From Eremophila alpestris peregrina (lineage: Eukaryota > Chordata > Aves > Passeriformes > Alaudidae), in assembly GCA_009792885.1 (NCBI GenBank), contig WMCF01000025.1, positions 8,247,771 to 8,311,770 on the forward strand: a DNA stretch of 64,000 nucleotides, read 5' to 3'. Below the pieces are notes generated by a model that saw nothing but the letters and a program-made list of their open reading frames with translations, had not been told where the DNA came from and ran no database searches. Shown here in pieces: positions 1 to 13,398 of the stretch (position 1 is the stretch's first letter; each line of letters starts with the position of its first letter). The translations under genes and the position numbers were made by a program.

Positions 1-1897
1 CAGAAGCATTCAGTGTCAAAAATTGGCTTAAAATAATGCCCAATGCCTCTAGGCTTCAAAATGAGATGTTAGCCACTAGATGTTGCTCACATGTTACTCA
101 TTTGCCTGCTTTCCTCTTTCCTGCTTCACTTTGCTCAGGATGATGTTGACTTCGTGCAGTTGTCTATTTCACAGGACTTTGGATTCACGAATATAAAGAA
201 ATATCATTAAGAAAAGAAGGTTCGCATCAAAATGTCATTATAATAAAAATTACCTAGTTATGACCCCTTTGAAAATCCTGTGCACACAGGGAACGCTTGA
301 CCCACATGACTGGATTAATTTTACACATGGACTGTTATGCTTAATTTGTTGTTCTCGTTAGCTAGATAAAATGTTTTCATGTTCTCCTATGTGTCAGTCT
401 TCCATTAAAAAATATTTATCAGATAGTGGAGAAGCTAATTAGATGACCATTTTGACTTCTGAAAGTGAATATATAGCAAAGAAGGTTATATATACAGAGT
501 TCTAAAAATAGTACCAGCACTTTCTTTATTAATATCTTCTATTTTTTTGAAATTTTTTGGGGGGTTTTTTTGTTGTTCTAATTTTTCATACTTCCTTCTT
601 TTATTTCTCTATCACAAGTTATATCTAGCTTTATATATATAACCACTTTTCCCATGGAAATTCAACTATAAATATCTTTAAAATAATAGTAGGAGTGCAC
701 AAAGCTTTAGCACTGAGGACTTACTCATTCTCTTGGCATCTTTTGCTACATCCTCTCTCTAAAAATGCAGCATTTAGGAAAAATTATAACTGTTAAATTA
801 AGGCACTGCGCCTGTTGTCATTGTGCTTCCATTATAATCCATTTTTGTGACTTGCAATACAGCAGTCAATTTGCAGGGAATATTACTGAATCATAAACAA
901 CATGTTTTTCTTCCAAATAATCCTGTTTTTTGAACCCATTGTGTTCAATTGCTTTCCTCAGAATGCTGTTACATTGATATAGATGAGACAGACTTTAGAA
1001 GCTAGTATTGTCTCACCAAGCAGTGACAAAATTTTAGTAAGTGTGGTTAGTTTCTACTCTTACATGAATATGGGTCTCTTGCTGTTGTCAAACAATTGGA
1101 AAGGTGGGCTACATAAATCAGTAGGGCAGAACACTCTATTAGAACTTCATGTTATGTGAGTCTAATTATTTACTTAAAATATTCATACCCACACATGCAC
1201 TCATACTTCTATATTTTAAATATATAAACTTTTACTGCTCCGTTGAATTAGAGATTTAGGCAATTGTCTAGCAAGAAATTGTTTAACTCTTTCCCAGTAG
1301 TGTTAGTATTGATATGAAAAAAAAGCCTAGAGCCTACACAAACACAATACAATCAACTGTAAATGTTTTCCTGGTTGCACAACACAATGGGTAAGAAAAA
1401 TTGTCTCAGTCTGAGCCTCTTGGAGCAGGCTACAGTTAAATTAATTGCATGGAGGGAATAGAGTTTAGAAAGAATCATTATTGACTTAGTTAAAAACCCT
1501 TTTTTCTCAGGTCTTTCAAGCTTGATTGCAGAGCAAAGCTTCTTCACATGCTCTAAAACACAGTGGAAGTAGGATAAAAGAGAAACTCAGACTGATCATA
1601 GTAAATGGAGGGCAAATGGCAACAAGGGGATCAAACTTCCTTGTGTTAACTTTAATTGCCATCTCGCTGCACAGACATGCATTTGTGAGGGACAACACTG
1701 ACTGGCTCATGGGTTCCCACTAGGAAAGGGTGGCTGTTAATGAAACTGATCTCAGAAAACAAGCTTTGACAAATGGTCCTTTTAGATGACATTACATTAA
1801 CTTTGCCTCTGTGTCTGTAGTAGGAAGGTAACAGAACACGTGAATTTTATTCATTCATGCCTCATAGAGAGAAACAGAAGCTGGATAAGTAAAGACA
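1..1897. other. AT-rich unique DNA, no gene seen
   Basis: Open frames here are short (64 codons or fewer), overlap on opposite strands and show no splice or start context. The stretch holds T-rich runs (around 541-575) and ordinary AT-rich DNA. I see no recognisable repeat family and no RNA gene. Confidence 0.6.
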
Positions 1898-1995
1898 ATC
1901 ATAGAATCATGGAATACACTGAGTTGGAAAGAGCCATCAGGATCATTGAGTCCAACTCCTGGCACTGTGCAGGACACCCCAAGAATCACAAACTG
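1898..1995 (-). mobile_element. CR1 LINE 3' tail fragment
   Basis: The plus strand opens with AATCATAGAATCATGGAAT, the reverse complement of the CR1 terminal ATTCTATGATT repeats. It continues with a GTTGGAAAGAGCC-like block, TCCAACTCCTGG and a CACCCCAAGAATCAC segment, all typical of the last 100 bases of avian CR1. The copy is therefore in minus orientation and truncated to the 3' untranslated end. It is diverged and has no coding capacity. Confidence 0.8.
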
Positions 1996-4900
1996 AGTTA
2001 TATCACTGATGGAAAATAAAGCAGTGTTAGAAACAAATGGGATTTATTTTCATGGAGCAAGAGGTGCATATTACCAATCAAAATAGGCAAGGGAAAGACA
2101 AGCAGAAGGAATAAAACAAACCCTATTTGTCTTCCTGCAGAATATTTTGCAGATCACAGAGGTAATACAAGGTTCACTTGATGTACTGGTTAGTCTGTGT
2201 TGTAAAATAAACTTTGAATGTGATTGACCCTATGCAGAAAATAAAGCCAAATTTAAAAAGTATATACATATGTCTGTGTAATTCCCACCAGAAAATGTAG
2301 CACTTAATATCATATTGAAATATTTATTTGCCTGATAAAAAGGGTAGATAACTCTAGAATTGCAAATACTTAGAAATACATTTACAGAAGGGGATCACTG
2401 TATAGGAGCATGCACTAAAAAGGAAATGAGATTTCAGCTGGAGAAGGCACTGATAAGAGGATAATTCCCAGTCTCCTCAGTTCAACACCTAAATACAGAC
2501 AGTATTTTGGTAAACAGAACCAGCAATATCATGTTAAAGCAACGCTTATCAAAATAGCCTCATAAAATGCTCCACACTCACCAAGAAAAAGGTCTGGAGG
2601 AACTGAAGCAACTGATTAAAAAAGTACAAGAATATATTTTAATATTTTTGAAGATGTATATAGTACAGCAGAAATAAAATAAAAATGTTATGTATGGAAA
2701 AACACTTTCTAAAAGCAATATAATTTCCAAAGCTGACAAATGGGTTTATTTGGAGAACTAACTATAATGCTATTTAGCTTTGTTTTTTGCTTTCCTATTT
2801 TTTTTTTTTTAACAGTGAAAAGGCAAAGAGCAAAATTAGGATGAATTGGGAAGCTTCCCAGGGTAATGAAGAGTAGCACACCATCTGTTTGAATGGGAAA
2901 AATATTTGATCAGTGCACGTTCCTCATCCTGCTGTGCAATACAGAGGTAAAGGTTCTTCTAGCCAAATGGTGTAACCAACCTGAGTAATGGCAACTGAAT
3001 TGAACAGACAATGAATGCAAACGACCACCAGTTCTTGGGACACCTACAATGCAACTAAAGGATGGGACAATCTGCCACAGAACAGCTGTGAAAATTATCT
3101 TTCTACTATGACCAGAAATTTTCTGAAGCTAATAATCTGATAAAACTTCTCTCACTTTTAAAGACCTATCAGTGGGAAATTTTTGACTGTGGATCTGGTA
3201 CAGGAGGATCTGGGCAAAAGGTGATTTAGAAATCTCTGGTATGCTTTGAAAAGAAAGCTGAAGTGCAGAGGAGCTGAAATGCATACCTGGAGGTTTTGTT
3301 TTCAATTGGACACAATAAAAATACCAGGCCTTTTTTTTTCTTTTTTTTCCCTGCCCATGTGCACTTGTTCACACTTACTCCAGACAATATAACAGTGGTT
3401 AAAATATAATACTGCTTTTCATGTAGCTGTTGAACGAGTAAGTAAGTTGGTAAGCGGTCTTTAAAAGCATGTGAGGGCAGATGTTGCCATCCTTTTAAAG
3501 AAATCCCATCAGAAGCAACATGAATTGTTCTTGTGCACCAGTTTTCACTGCTCTCAGCAGAAGGTGGGGTGCATGCTTCAGGTCATGACAAAAGTTGTGG
3601 GGTATTTGCAGTGGGTGAGATGGAAGGCACCTGGTCATGTCATATGCTGAAGTGGCATGGACTGAACAAAGGAAACTCCTGAATGAAGAGGAGAAACCTG
3701 TGCATAATGAAAGTGGCAGTCTAACAAGGAAACTGTGAGGGATTTTTGTGCCTCTTACTGGAAGATGGGTGCTCTTCTGCTGGGATGTGTAGTAGAAGTG
3801 ACTCTGCATCTCAGTCTTCTCTACTTTCTGAATAACTTCAGGCTCATTGCTGTCAGAAGAAAAAGCACAAACTTCCATCTCCTCAAGGCACATTTTAAGT
3901 AAGTTCAGAGTGACACAAAAGCCTTGGGGTTTTATGGGCAGCTCTCCCCTTTTCCTGTGCCCTCCCCTGCTTTTCAGAAACGTGGAAAAAGCAAAAACTG
4001 CCTAGGAAAATGAATTATACAAAAATTGGACAAAGAAAGGCAACAGTAGACTTTCATAGAGAGCTGGATCATACCATGATGATAAAAAAGAATTAGCCTG
4101 TGTTGTTTTTGGTCACAGACATTCACTTGCTAAGTTGCATTGAAAAATCAGTCTCCCCATCTCCCCCTCATATTCCAAATGTCACATGGCTCCTGCAGGA
4201 CACATCTGCAGGTCTGGGCAGATCTGCTCATCAGCAAGGGTGTCTTTCAGCAGCATTTATCTATCTCCAACATATGTGTAAAGACCAGTTCTGCCTCCCC
4301 TCAGATGCTCTCAGCAGAACTGTTCTGATCCCTCAGCTGAACAAGAGAGACCTCTGATCTTTCTCAGGATGCAGAGCTGTAATTATAAAACTGTAAACTA
4401 GATGTAAGGCTTAATTATAATGTCAAATAGATTGGATTTTAATCAGCTCTCTGGATATATTGTTAGGAAGGATTTATCAGGGCAATGACCTAATTTAAGA
4501 GTGCGGATTTCAGCTGAATGTTCTGAACACAATTTGGTTCCATGCCTATAGAGGGGAAACAAAAATGCAAACCTCTGCTTCTTAATGATTAATGTCTCAA
4601 CCATGGCACTGGCTTTAGGAAACAAATTAATTTAGGAAACAAATTAAACAGAATTTCTGTGCCATGGGGACTGTTCTGGTCCCAGACACAGACGAAATGA
4701 CACGGAAGAGAGTTGCCATAGAACACAGAAGGTCATTATAGCATGTGGAAATGTAATTTTGAGCAAAAGTTACTGCAAGTGCTCAGTGTGAGAGGTAGAA
4801 GACTTATGGAGTATAGTCCCAGCTTGGTGGCAGCTGGACTCATTAGCCAGGTTTTTGTCAGGTTTGGTGAGAAATGGGAGCCAGAAGAGACTGCCTTGCT

Positions 4901-5880
4901 CCCAACATCAAGGTACCACAATCCCTGTTGAGATAAGACTTTGTTCAGTAAGAGCCCTGAACTAAAACCCATCACACTGGTGAGACATTTCCAAACTGGT
5001 TGGCCAGAAGGCTGTCAGGAAAGGAGGCTGCTGGAAGCAGGTACACAGGTGCTAGGTGGTGGCCTTGGACTGCAGCAGGGGTTTCCCTCTATCCCAGAAT
5101 GGCAGCAGAACCCCTGCTCTACAGCTGTGTAATTTCTTGTGTTGTGCTGTGCTCAGTACCCAGAGGGAGCGGCCATCTGGGATGCCATGTCTGCTCAAAG
5201 CTGTTCAACAATATCCCTTCTGACCCTTCTCAGCTTCCCAGCTCTAGGCAATTACTTGAATTACCTGAAGTATTCTGAATGGACCTTGCAATCTCAAGAA
5301 AGTCTGTTTGGTTTTGCCCATGATGTTTGAAAGTGGTGGTCTGGCTTACAGTAAGCCACCACCATGTTTTAGGAACCACCACAAATAAGTGACTAGGAGA
5401 GATGACAAAAATCTGGCCCCACAAGTACAGCAATGCAGTAAATCCACATCTCCAAAAGTCTTTGCGAAAGCACCTACTGATTTTAAAAATAGAAAAGGAC
5501 ACCAAATTAACACTGTGTTAAATGTAATTTGAAAGGATAACAAAGGCACTCCAGAGTAGTTTAATTACAAGTTAATCCTGGTCACATGGTCTGTTGATAC
5601 AAGCCAGTTTTCTTCTCTTATGTCTGATAGAGTTTTATGGAGGACATTATCGCTGAGGTTTTGCAGGCTTTTTCACCCTACTCTATCTGCTCTCCTGGTT
5701 TCTGGGGGGCAGAGGGCACTGCACATCTGCTTCAGCCTGTCAGTGTGACCAGAGTGGTGAATGCTGCTCCTTGGGTGACTGCTTTGGGTGAACCTGTGCA
5801 GTACTCAGTTATTTGGGAGTTTGTTCTTTAAAATAGTTGAGTGTGTCAGAGATCTGAGATTTCTAATGGGAAAAAAAATC
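1996..5880. other. Unique DNA, no supported gene
   Basis: The longest open frame is 132 codons on the minus strand (3495-3893). Its translation is rich in Ser, His and Cys, has no recognisable domain and shows no paired splice sites that I would trust. Overlapping open frames at 4736-5549 lie on both strands in a slightly GC-richer patch. I see no repeat family. Confidence 0.5.
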
Positions 5881-5881
5881 C

Positions 5882-5954
5882 AAGGGAAGGGAAGGGAAGG
5901 GAAGGGAAGGGAAGGGAAGGGAAGGGAAGGGAAGGGAAGGGAAGGGAAGGGAAG
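5882..5954 (+). repeat. (AAGGG)n pentanucleotide microsatellite
   Basis: About 14.6 uninterrupted copies of AAGGG run for 73 bp, preceded by an A-run and ending at AAGC. The G-runs on one strand, three bases each and two bases apart, fit a G-quadruplex-forming pattern, and the other strand is a pure pyrimidine tract. The array is perfect, which suggests a young and unstable locus. Its true length may be misassembled if short reads were used. Confidence 0.97.
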
Positions 5955-8129
5955 CTAAAAGGCTCTCGCTAATCATTTGAGAATTTTTTTTTGCTATAGT
6001 AAAGTACTGATGATAGATTGTGAGAGAAGCTGTATCAAGGAGAAATATTTGGAAAGGACAAACTGGAAGTCAGGACTTTTTAGGACATTTAGTTTTTACT
6101 TTAAAAGACTTTATGCTGAAGTAATCAAGCTAAATGGGATATTTAAGTAACAGGTCTTCTACCAGTAAATCTAATATTGCATATTTTTTATTTTTAAATG
6201 TGATAAAATGACTTAAAGCACACTTTTCTGATTAGTTTTCAAAGAGAAAATGACTTATAGTCTCTTCTCTGAGATGCATTACACATAATGTTTCTTATGT
6301 GTAATTTTCTGTGCTAAGATACATGCAAGGGATCTGAGCTACATACCATATATTTTCAAACATTTTATACATTAAATTTAAATACTCGTTCTTTGAGTAT
6401 TTAATGTTTAATACTGTTTGTCACCCTCATCTTTCTGAGCCTTCTGATGTTTTCATTTTTGTAGTGGAGTTTCTCACAGACTTTCATGTAAACAATGAAT
6501 GTTATTATAACTGCCTTTGTTGTTTTGCATTCCTTCTCCTGGGGGGAGAAAGTTGATGGACTTGATGTTGGTTTGACCAGTGTGATTAGAGAGGTGGAAA
6601 CTTCATCCTCCAGTCCCTGGCTGTGGTTAGGATTCTATATATATATTGAGGTCAAAAAATTAAAGTTCTTCCTTTTCTGCCCTTGGCATCTCAGCGTGTC
6701 CTTGTTTTTCTCTCTGTGTTCTAGTGCAACAACTGTTTAATAATGTTTAATATTAAAATTCAGAAAAACAATTTTTTAAAAAGCAATTAAAAAGTGAGAA
6801 CCATAAGATGAACTACAATTGGTTTAAGAAGGCTAGTAGTAAAGTATAATTCTTTGTGAATAAATAGTTTAGATTTGTTATTTCATGTTTGCTCTAAGGT
6901 TATGGTGGATCTCTATAGTTATTTTCAGCATTTGGATTTGAGTAGGCACCCCAAATTTTATGTTCCAGATGAGATAGTGAAATCATGACTGCATGTGTCA
7001 AAATTAAAAAAATATCATTTTTGTTATGTAAAAAGTAAGCTTGAAAATGCTTGTACAAATTATAGCCTGTGATATTTATTAAGCCTCTTTATTAAGATCA
7101 GTCACATCAATCAAATTACAAAAATAATCTTATTCTATTCTATGATATATATAAAGCTCATCTAAATATGTATCTAATAAGTCAAAATAGGTATGAGGAA
7201 CTTCTGCTTCAGCAGAACAAAATATTGTCTTTTCAACAAGCAGAGTGTAATTTTCATGTTTATAACGTAAAAAACCTGTATCCATATACCTGCTGTACAT
7301 AATTTTTAGAAGAGCAGTTGACTATAAGCAAGATTGGTTGCAAATGTCATATGCAAAAGTTTAACAAGGATTTTTGGTGCATGTGTGCTTTGTACTCTTT
7401 TTTTGTTATGGCTGAAAACTTGGCAACAACACATTAGCAAGCTAAACTCATATTTTATCTCTGTGTTGCAGCAGTGTAAGCTCTGGAAACCCAAAACATC
7501 TTAATGTCATATCAATGACAATTGCATTAACTCACTTTACTAGCTCTGAGATACAAAAAATGTGTGATTCCACAAAAATTCTTCTCTCACAATTGGATTC
7601 TGCTCAAATTAGACTGCAGGTAGCCCTGTATTTTTAATTAAGAATCATTACTGCCTCATGCTGCTATACTGATAGTCTGGTAGAAAATGAGCTGAGCTAA
7701 ACTGTTTGGAAAAAGAGAAATGGGAACTATCTGTTAAAAAATGGAACTGCCTACCATTTAAAAAGGCTATCATCCAACCTTTTGGAGCTGTGGTTGAGCA
7801 GACTAATGTGCCAGCACAAAGGTTAAAGCAAGAGGCTGCAATCTTAAGCAGAACAGTCAGGAATCTCAGTGTAAAACTGCAAAGAATAGATTTTTTTTTT
7901 TGATTGCATTTTTATTAAACTCCAGGAAGGTAAAAGGATAAAAAAAGAGGATGGTAGTAATTGGATAGGGAAATTCTTTTGGATTGGTGATTGGCCCTTT
8001 AAAATTAGTAGTTGAAAATACCTCATATATTTCAATGTGTATGTGTTAGGGAAAAAATACTTAACAATTACACAAATTCCAGATCTATGACTAAAATGCC
8101 AAAGAATTTTAAAATTGCTATCTGTGGGT
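5955..8129. other. AT-rich unique DNA, no gene seen
   Basis: Long AT-rich stretches with scattered poly-A and poly-T runs. The frame at 6495-6740 is hydrophobic and without context. No repeat family recognised. Confidence 0.6.
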
Positions 8130-8276
8130 TGTTGACCCAGGCTGTTGCTGGCAGGTGGGACCCACCCAGGTATTTGCTCACCTCCCCATCTTCACACAGC
8201 CAGTGGGACAGGAGAGAAAAGGGGAGGTATAGGAGTGGGGAAACTCACGGGTCAAAGCCAAGATAAGGAAAACACT
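8130..8276 (+). mobile_element. Probable ERV LTR fragment
   Basis: This GC-richer island in AT-rich DNA carries, in order, a TTTGCTCACCTCCCC segment, an AGTGGGACAGGAGAGAAAAG segment and AAACTCACGGGTCAAAG followed by ATAAGG. This order resembles the central part of the bird LTR family whose ends are seen at 30280-30733 (from memory of that family: a clustered C-tract, GTGGGA..GGAGAAAA, then an A-rich ACTC-TGGGT block). Neither LTR terminus is present, so it would be a decayed internal piece. Confidence 0.45.
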
Positions 8277-10770
8277 CCCTAGTTACTAGAAAAAGAGTCT
8301 TGTCTCTGGGCCACTGCTGCAAGATGCTCCCTCCTCTCCTGCAAACTTCCCAACTGCAAACTTCACCCTATAAGAAATCAAATGCCTCCATATGTTACAT
8401 TGCAAATAGCTCTTTTAGGGTTTATTTCTGAGAAAGTTTGGAATTTTAAGCTGTAAAGTCACTTTATTTAGATTGAAAAATGGTTTTCTATAGCTAGAAG
8501 AATTGATGCAAAACCTAGGTTTCCATTTTTTTTTTAATTTCCAAGTGCCAAGGCAATCCTAGACTGTATGCATATGTATGCACAGATGCAATTGCTCTCT
8601 CAGAGTGACCAAAAATTAGGACATTCTTTTATGCAAGCACAGTTGGAAAACAAAGCCTTCTATATGTAGTTATAAGAGATTTATGGAAATCTCTGCCATG
8701 GAAATAACATAGAAAATCTGACACTTCTCCTAGAGCCTGTGACAGTTTTGTAACTCAAACACTTCTATGTGATTAGTTATAGAAACTTCTTAGTTATTAA
8801 ATTGTGAACATTTACTTTCTTGGTTCCTTTTTTCATGTTAAGGACCTATTGTAGAAAGTTAAATTCCTGTTTTAAGATCAGATGTTCTGGCTGTAGTGTC
8901 GACATCTAAAGGAAAACAAGATGCAAACCTAAAGCACAGTGGACCCAGTTCTTCCCATGCAGTAACCACACAGCCCAAAACTCCCTGGACAGAGGCAAGT
9001 GCCCTTCAGGTGAGTGTATAGGTTTCCTCAGGAGCTTGTGGCTGAAACCTTTATCTCCAGCAGACATGCAAAAGACTGAAAGCTGCTCATCATTCCCATT
9101 TCACTGCCATATAACTAAACTGATCATGATTCCAGAACATGGGAAAACTGGTTTCAATGTCACTGTTGTGAATTGTGAGCCTTTATCTCTTGTTTCCATA
9201 ATGTTTCCACTGTAACAAGAGTATGATGGATCAAACACTACAAAATCATGAAGGCTGAAGCTCCATCAATTCTTAGTCAAGCTCTGGAATGCTCCATGAG
9301 CAGCTCTTCAAGGGCAAACACTGTTTGGCCTAGTTAAATATGCCTTGGAGACTGCTGGACACATTAGCATCTGGTGGAGAGGAGCTGGTTTTAGAGACTG
9401 AAGTAAGAAATGATCTATGGTGAAAATACATTTGGGGCAGTGCAAGCCAAATGTGAAAGCAGCTCTAACTCCTCCCATGGCAATTCAGTGTGTTCCACTC
9501 TTTCTTGTTTTCTGTTCTGTGCTGTGAAGAAAATCAGCTGATGCCAGTTTTATTTATCCTTAGGGACTGCTTTTCTTTCGTGAGCTGTAGTCCAGATAAG
9601 GATGCTGTACACACATCTCTTGCTCTTCTAAAAAGGCAATGTATTTAACATGAAAAAATATTTTAAAAGCCATTTGGGGGATCTAGTTGGAATTTCAGGG
9701 CTCCATCATCTTCAGAAACATGAAGAATCCTGTTTTTAAGCAATCTTTCAGGAATAAGCTGTATTCATTGAAATCTGCTAATTGTGGCTTTGAATGTTTC
9801 ATTCAGCCAAGACTCTTTGGTCTAACTAATATGTGTTCTGTAACTGGCCCTCATCAATCACCATGGTAATGCAATTCCACAGTCTACCTTCACCAAAGAA
9901 AAAAGATTAAAGAGAATTCTTTTAGCTATGCATTTATATTCAGTCTTAGAGTTGCTGACTTCTTTTTTAATCAATGGATACCATAATTTTCAGGGGTAGG
10001 CCAGTCACCAGCACCTCATTTAAGCAAATTCTAGCATCTCGCAATTCTGTATGTTTCTGGAAAAAAAATAAGTTCTCGGAGACAAAGGGCTGCTCCATTG
10101 AACTTTCTGCATTAATATAGTTGCAATACTTTGTTAATCTGTCATGTGTTGATCTGCTGTGTTTTCAAAAATCTCTATGCCATATTTGCATTCAACAGGC
10201 AAAATAAATGGTAAAAGTTTTTGGGCTTTTTTTCCAAGCTGAGTAAACAAGTCCTGAACTTCCTTATTCTCATAAGTACTGCAAAAAACAACACTTAATT
10301 TCATCCCATGCTTGATTTAAAGTGTTTTGTTGCAATAGCTTATCAGCCCATGAATTGGTTCAAAACAATGTTTCAGTTAAAATAAGGAAGATCATGAGAC
10401 AAACACTGACTAAAATCCGTAGAGGGATTTACTCCAGAGAAAAACCATGGAGGATAGGAAAAGAATTAGTATTTTTGTAATACACATTACAGTTTATTAC
10501 AAATTATTCACATGTTATTAATTCTGCAGAAGAAACTACCAGGTCATCAAAGCTGTTTATTTCAAATTTTGAGGTGTTATTAAGCAGGGCAGTAGAATTC
10601 CCAAACATCTAAAAAAACTATTGAAAAGTCCAGTCAAACCTCACAGCTCTGGAACATATACTCAAAGGCTTATAAATAACAATGACTTTCAGTAAGAAAT
10701 ACATTCACATCTAATGATGAGCAGCATTGGACCACTGAATGTAGGTGATTTTAAAACCCTATACAGGTCT
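8277..10770. other. Unique DNA, no gene seen
   Basis: Only short, unrelated open frames. No repeat family, RNA gene or tandem array is visible. Confidence 0.55.
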
Positions 10771-10776
10771 TTTATT
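10771..10776 (-). promoter_or_regulatory. AATAAA polyadenylation signal candidate
   Basis: The plus strand reads TTTATT, that is AATAAA on the minus strand, about 49 bases after the stop codon of the candidate exon at 10825-11023. The hexamer is common by chance in AT-rich DNA, so its value is only as support for that exon. Confidence 0.3.
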
Positions 10777-10824
10777 AATCAAAAATAGTATAGTAAATGT
10801 GTTAATGTCAGTGCTATGCCTACA

Positions 10825-11023
10825 TTACAGTGACTTCTGCATCATGATATTCCTAGGTTCAGAAATGTCTATTGACATATGCAACGTTTCAGCAGAAATA
10901 AATTTCTCTGTTGTGTAGGTAGAAAGTGCAATACGTCTGTCAAATTCTTCATCTCCTGTAAGGTTTTCTTTTGTATAGCTCACAGAGCTATTGATAACAT
11001 CATTATCCTCCCACAGCCCAGAG
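10825..11023 (-). CDS. Possible terminal coding exon, unrecognised protein
   Basis: On the minus strand a pyrimidine-rich acceptor (TTTTTTGTCATATTGTCACAG) is followed by one base completing a codon, then 65 codons and TAA. The peptide begins SGLWEDNDVINSS and ends SEPRNIMMQKSL. It is rich in Asp, Glu, Ser and Thr, is not low-complexity, has many RNY-type codons, and holds no membrane segment or recognised domain. AATAAA lies 49 bases past the stop. Taken together this looks like the cytoplasmic or disordered tail of a real protein, but I cannot name the gene. The entry phase needs an upstream exon ending with two bases of a codon. The alternative is a chance open frame: a 65-codon opening is not rare over 64 kb. 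Confidence 0.33.
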
Positions 11024-12025
11024 CTGTGACAATATGACAAAAAATATTTAGCTCTTATTTCTCACTAATATTTAGCTAAGTTGAACAATAAAGTTTTCCT
11101 CCCCCTTATCTGTGTTCAAACTATGCTATTCAGTGCAAACATCTAGTTCTTAAGCAAATATGCTTCTCCAGCTCTTATTTTAGTATGTTCAGTTTCTGAT
11201 ACCCTAGTAGCTTCAAAGGCATCTCACAACCTACATAAGACCTAATATAGGAACTATAATCCTCCTATCTTGATATTTTTTGGAATTGCATGGAATTTTG
11301 GTGAGCAATTCAAATGCAATGTTTTGGCTTCAGGCTTTTTATCTAAAAAAAGGTTTACTGAATTCCTACTCGTAATAAAAAAGCTATTTTCTTTGTGTGA
11401 TTCATGCAAATATCAGTGAATTTCAAACAGAATTCAATTCTTGACTACCAAATATTTTAGATAAACTTTTAGAAAAAGTTCATGTGATTTTATGGCAACA
11501 GTCATGTTCAAAACCAGCAGTGGCATCAGTTAAAAAAAAGTGGCTTTGCTTAAGTAACATAGTATATGTAATAGTTCTTCTAACAGAACTAAATAGAAGT
11601 AATTAATAGAAATAATTTAATGTTATTTACATTTACAAGATTTCTCATCACACAGTTTGTGTAGTGTGACCAATGCATCCTATTTTTGAAGACAATATTA
11701 ATTTTTTGGAGTATTAAAAGCCCATTTTTTATGCCTTTTAAAACCTATTTTAAACAGCAATATGAAGTCTAATTTATATTTCTAGACCCAGTTTACCTAC
11801 TTAAGGCACAAGGTCATCAGAAACTAAATCTACAGTTCCGTTTTTGCAACTGGACTTGCATCAACCCACTGACTCTTTAAATAAGAGTGTGATGGCATGT
11901 AAAAAGTTGTAATAAAAATAAATTACACTGAACAAATGAAGTCAATCAATTTATACAACAATTATAAACTAAAAATAGAGATAAGGAACTGAGAGGTGCT
12001 TTATATAATATATATTATCCATGTG

Positions 12026-12055
12026 CATAGAAATGCATAGAAATACATAGAAATA
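12026..12055 (+). repeat. 10 bp tandem repeat, three copies
   Basis: CATAGAAATR is repeated three times head to tail, with G, A and A as the last base. A short minisatellite-like slip with no other signal attached. Confidence 0.85.
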
Positions 12056-13360
12056 CTGCTATCTTGTGATTTGTTAGGTTTAAAATGCACTCATCCATTG
12101 CTGAATGGAAAACCAGGAACATTAGACTTCACTCACTGTTTTTAATCCTTACTTGAATTTCTAATTGCTGCACCAAAAGATCAGAATTTAGTATCCCGTC
12201 TTTATCTTCAGATTAAGTTTAATCAAAGCACTTTGAATGGACCCTTCAGGGATCTCTAGGAAAGAATTATTGTGAAAATATAATAAAATTTTGGAATTAA
12301 ATTAATTGTATGAAAGCTTTCAAAGTGGGCATAGTGACTTAGTAGATTTTGATTAAATGAATATAAAGTATTGAATAACAACAAGATTGAATGAAAATAG
12401 ACTTTATTACACTAAATCAAATAGCTGACTATTTGGCCAATGATGCAGTTATTAACTGGCTAAATTAGAAAAAAACACAGAAACCGAATTTGTGTTTCAA
12501 ACAGTGTCACATGGCAAAACTTTGGGATGAAGAAATAAAAAAAGAAAAAATACAGTTTCCTGCTTTTGAAATTGCATGGAGCCTCTGGCAACCATGCAAT
12601 AATCTGGTAGTGCTGAGGGCCTGCAAGGGAGAGAAAAGGAAAAGGACAGACTGAGCAGAAAAGTCTGCGTTTTTTTCCCTTTTCAATTTAAACTGTAGCA
12701 GAAAGGAGAATCTCCTACACCACTCCACACTCAGCTACCCAGGGTTATTCCAGTAAGAGCTAAAAATTGAATTGCATGTTTCTTCACTTGAGAGTGGGAG
12801 AGTGTTTGAGGGAGAAGGGCTTTCTACATAAACCCCTTGAGCATGGGGGCTGTGGTAATTATGTATGTGAATCAATATTTTGGCATAGACCTTACAGAAA
12901 AGAAAAAAAGACACACTGAAGTTTTATTCAGCAGCTCCACCATCTAAGCAGGGAACACACAAAAAAATATGGTTTGCATTCATGAGAAAGCCACATCTAC
13001 AGAATCATAAATCTCGTTTCTTACAAAATAGCAAAAAAACTTCCTCACTTTGAAAACCCAAACTAGACACCTAATGTGTAAATTATAGCTTGAAACTGGT
13101 TTAATTAATCTTAGATACCTAAAAGAATAATTTCATGCTTGAGTACAACATAATGTTACACTCCAGGTATGAAATTCTGTCATGAAATATTGTTATCTTA
13201 TTAGATTCTTACAAGGTTATTAGAAAAAGCTTGAGAACATTTATAGATTGTATCCAGCTAGTATTTTTTATTTAATATAATTTAATATGGAGAGAGATCA
13301 AATAAAAAAAAATCTTATAATCATTATATTAAAACCATTTACTTCTTATTGAATTTTTTC

Positions 13361-13398
13361 TATTTGTAATATTTATTAATATTTGTAATATTTATTAA
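13361..13398 (+). repeat. 19 bp perfect tandem duplication
   Basis: TATTTGTAATATTTATTAA occurs twice in tandem without a mismatch in very AT-rich DNA. A replication-slippage duplication is the simplest reading. Confidence 0.85.

Noticed and set aside
12507..12650. Very strong pyrimidine-rich splice acceptor on the minus strand with all three frames open
   Set aside because: No usable donor follows and no frame looks clearly protein-like, so an exon cannot be defined.
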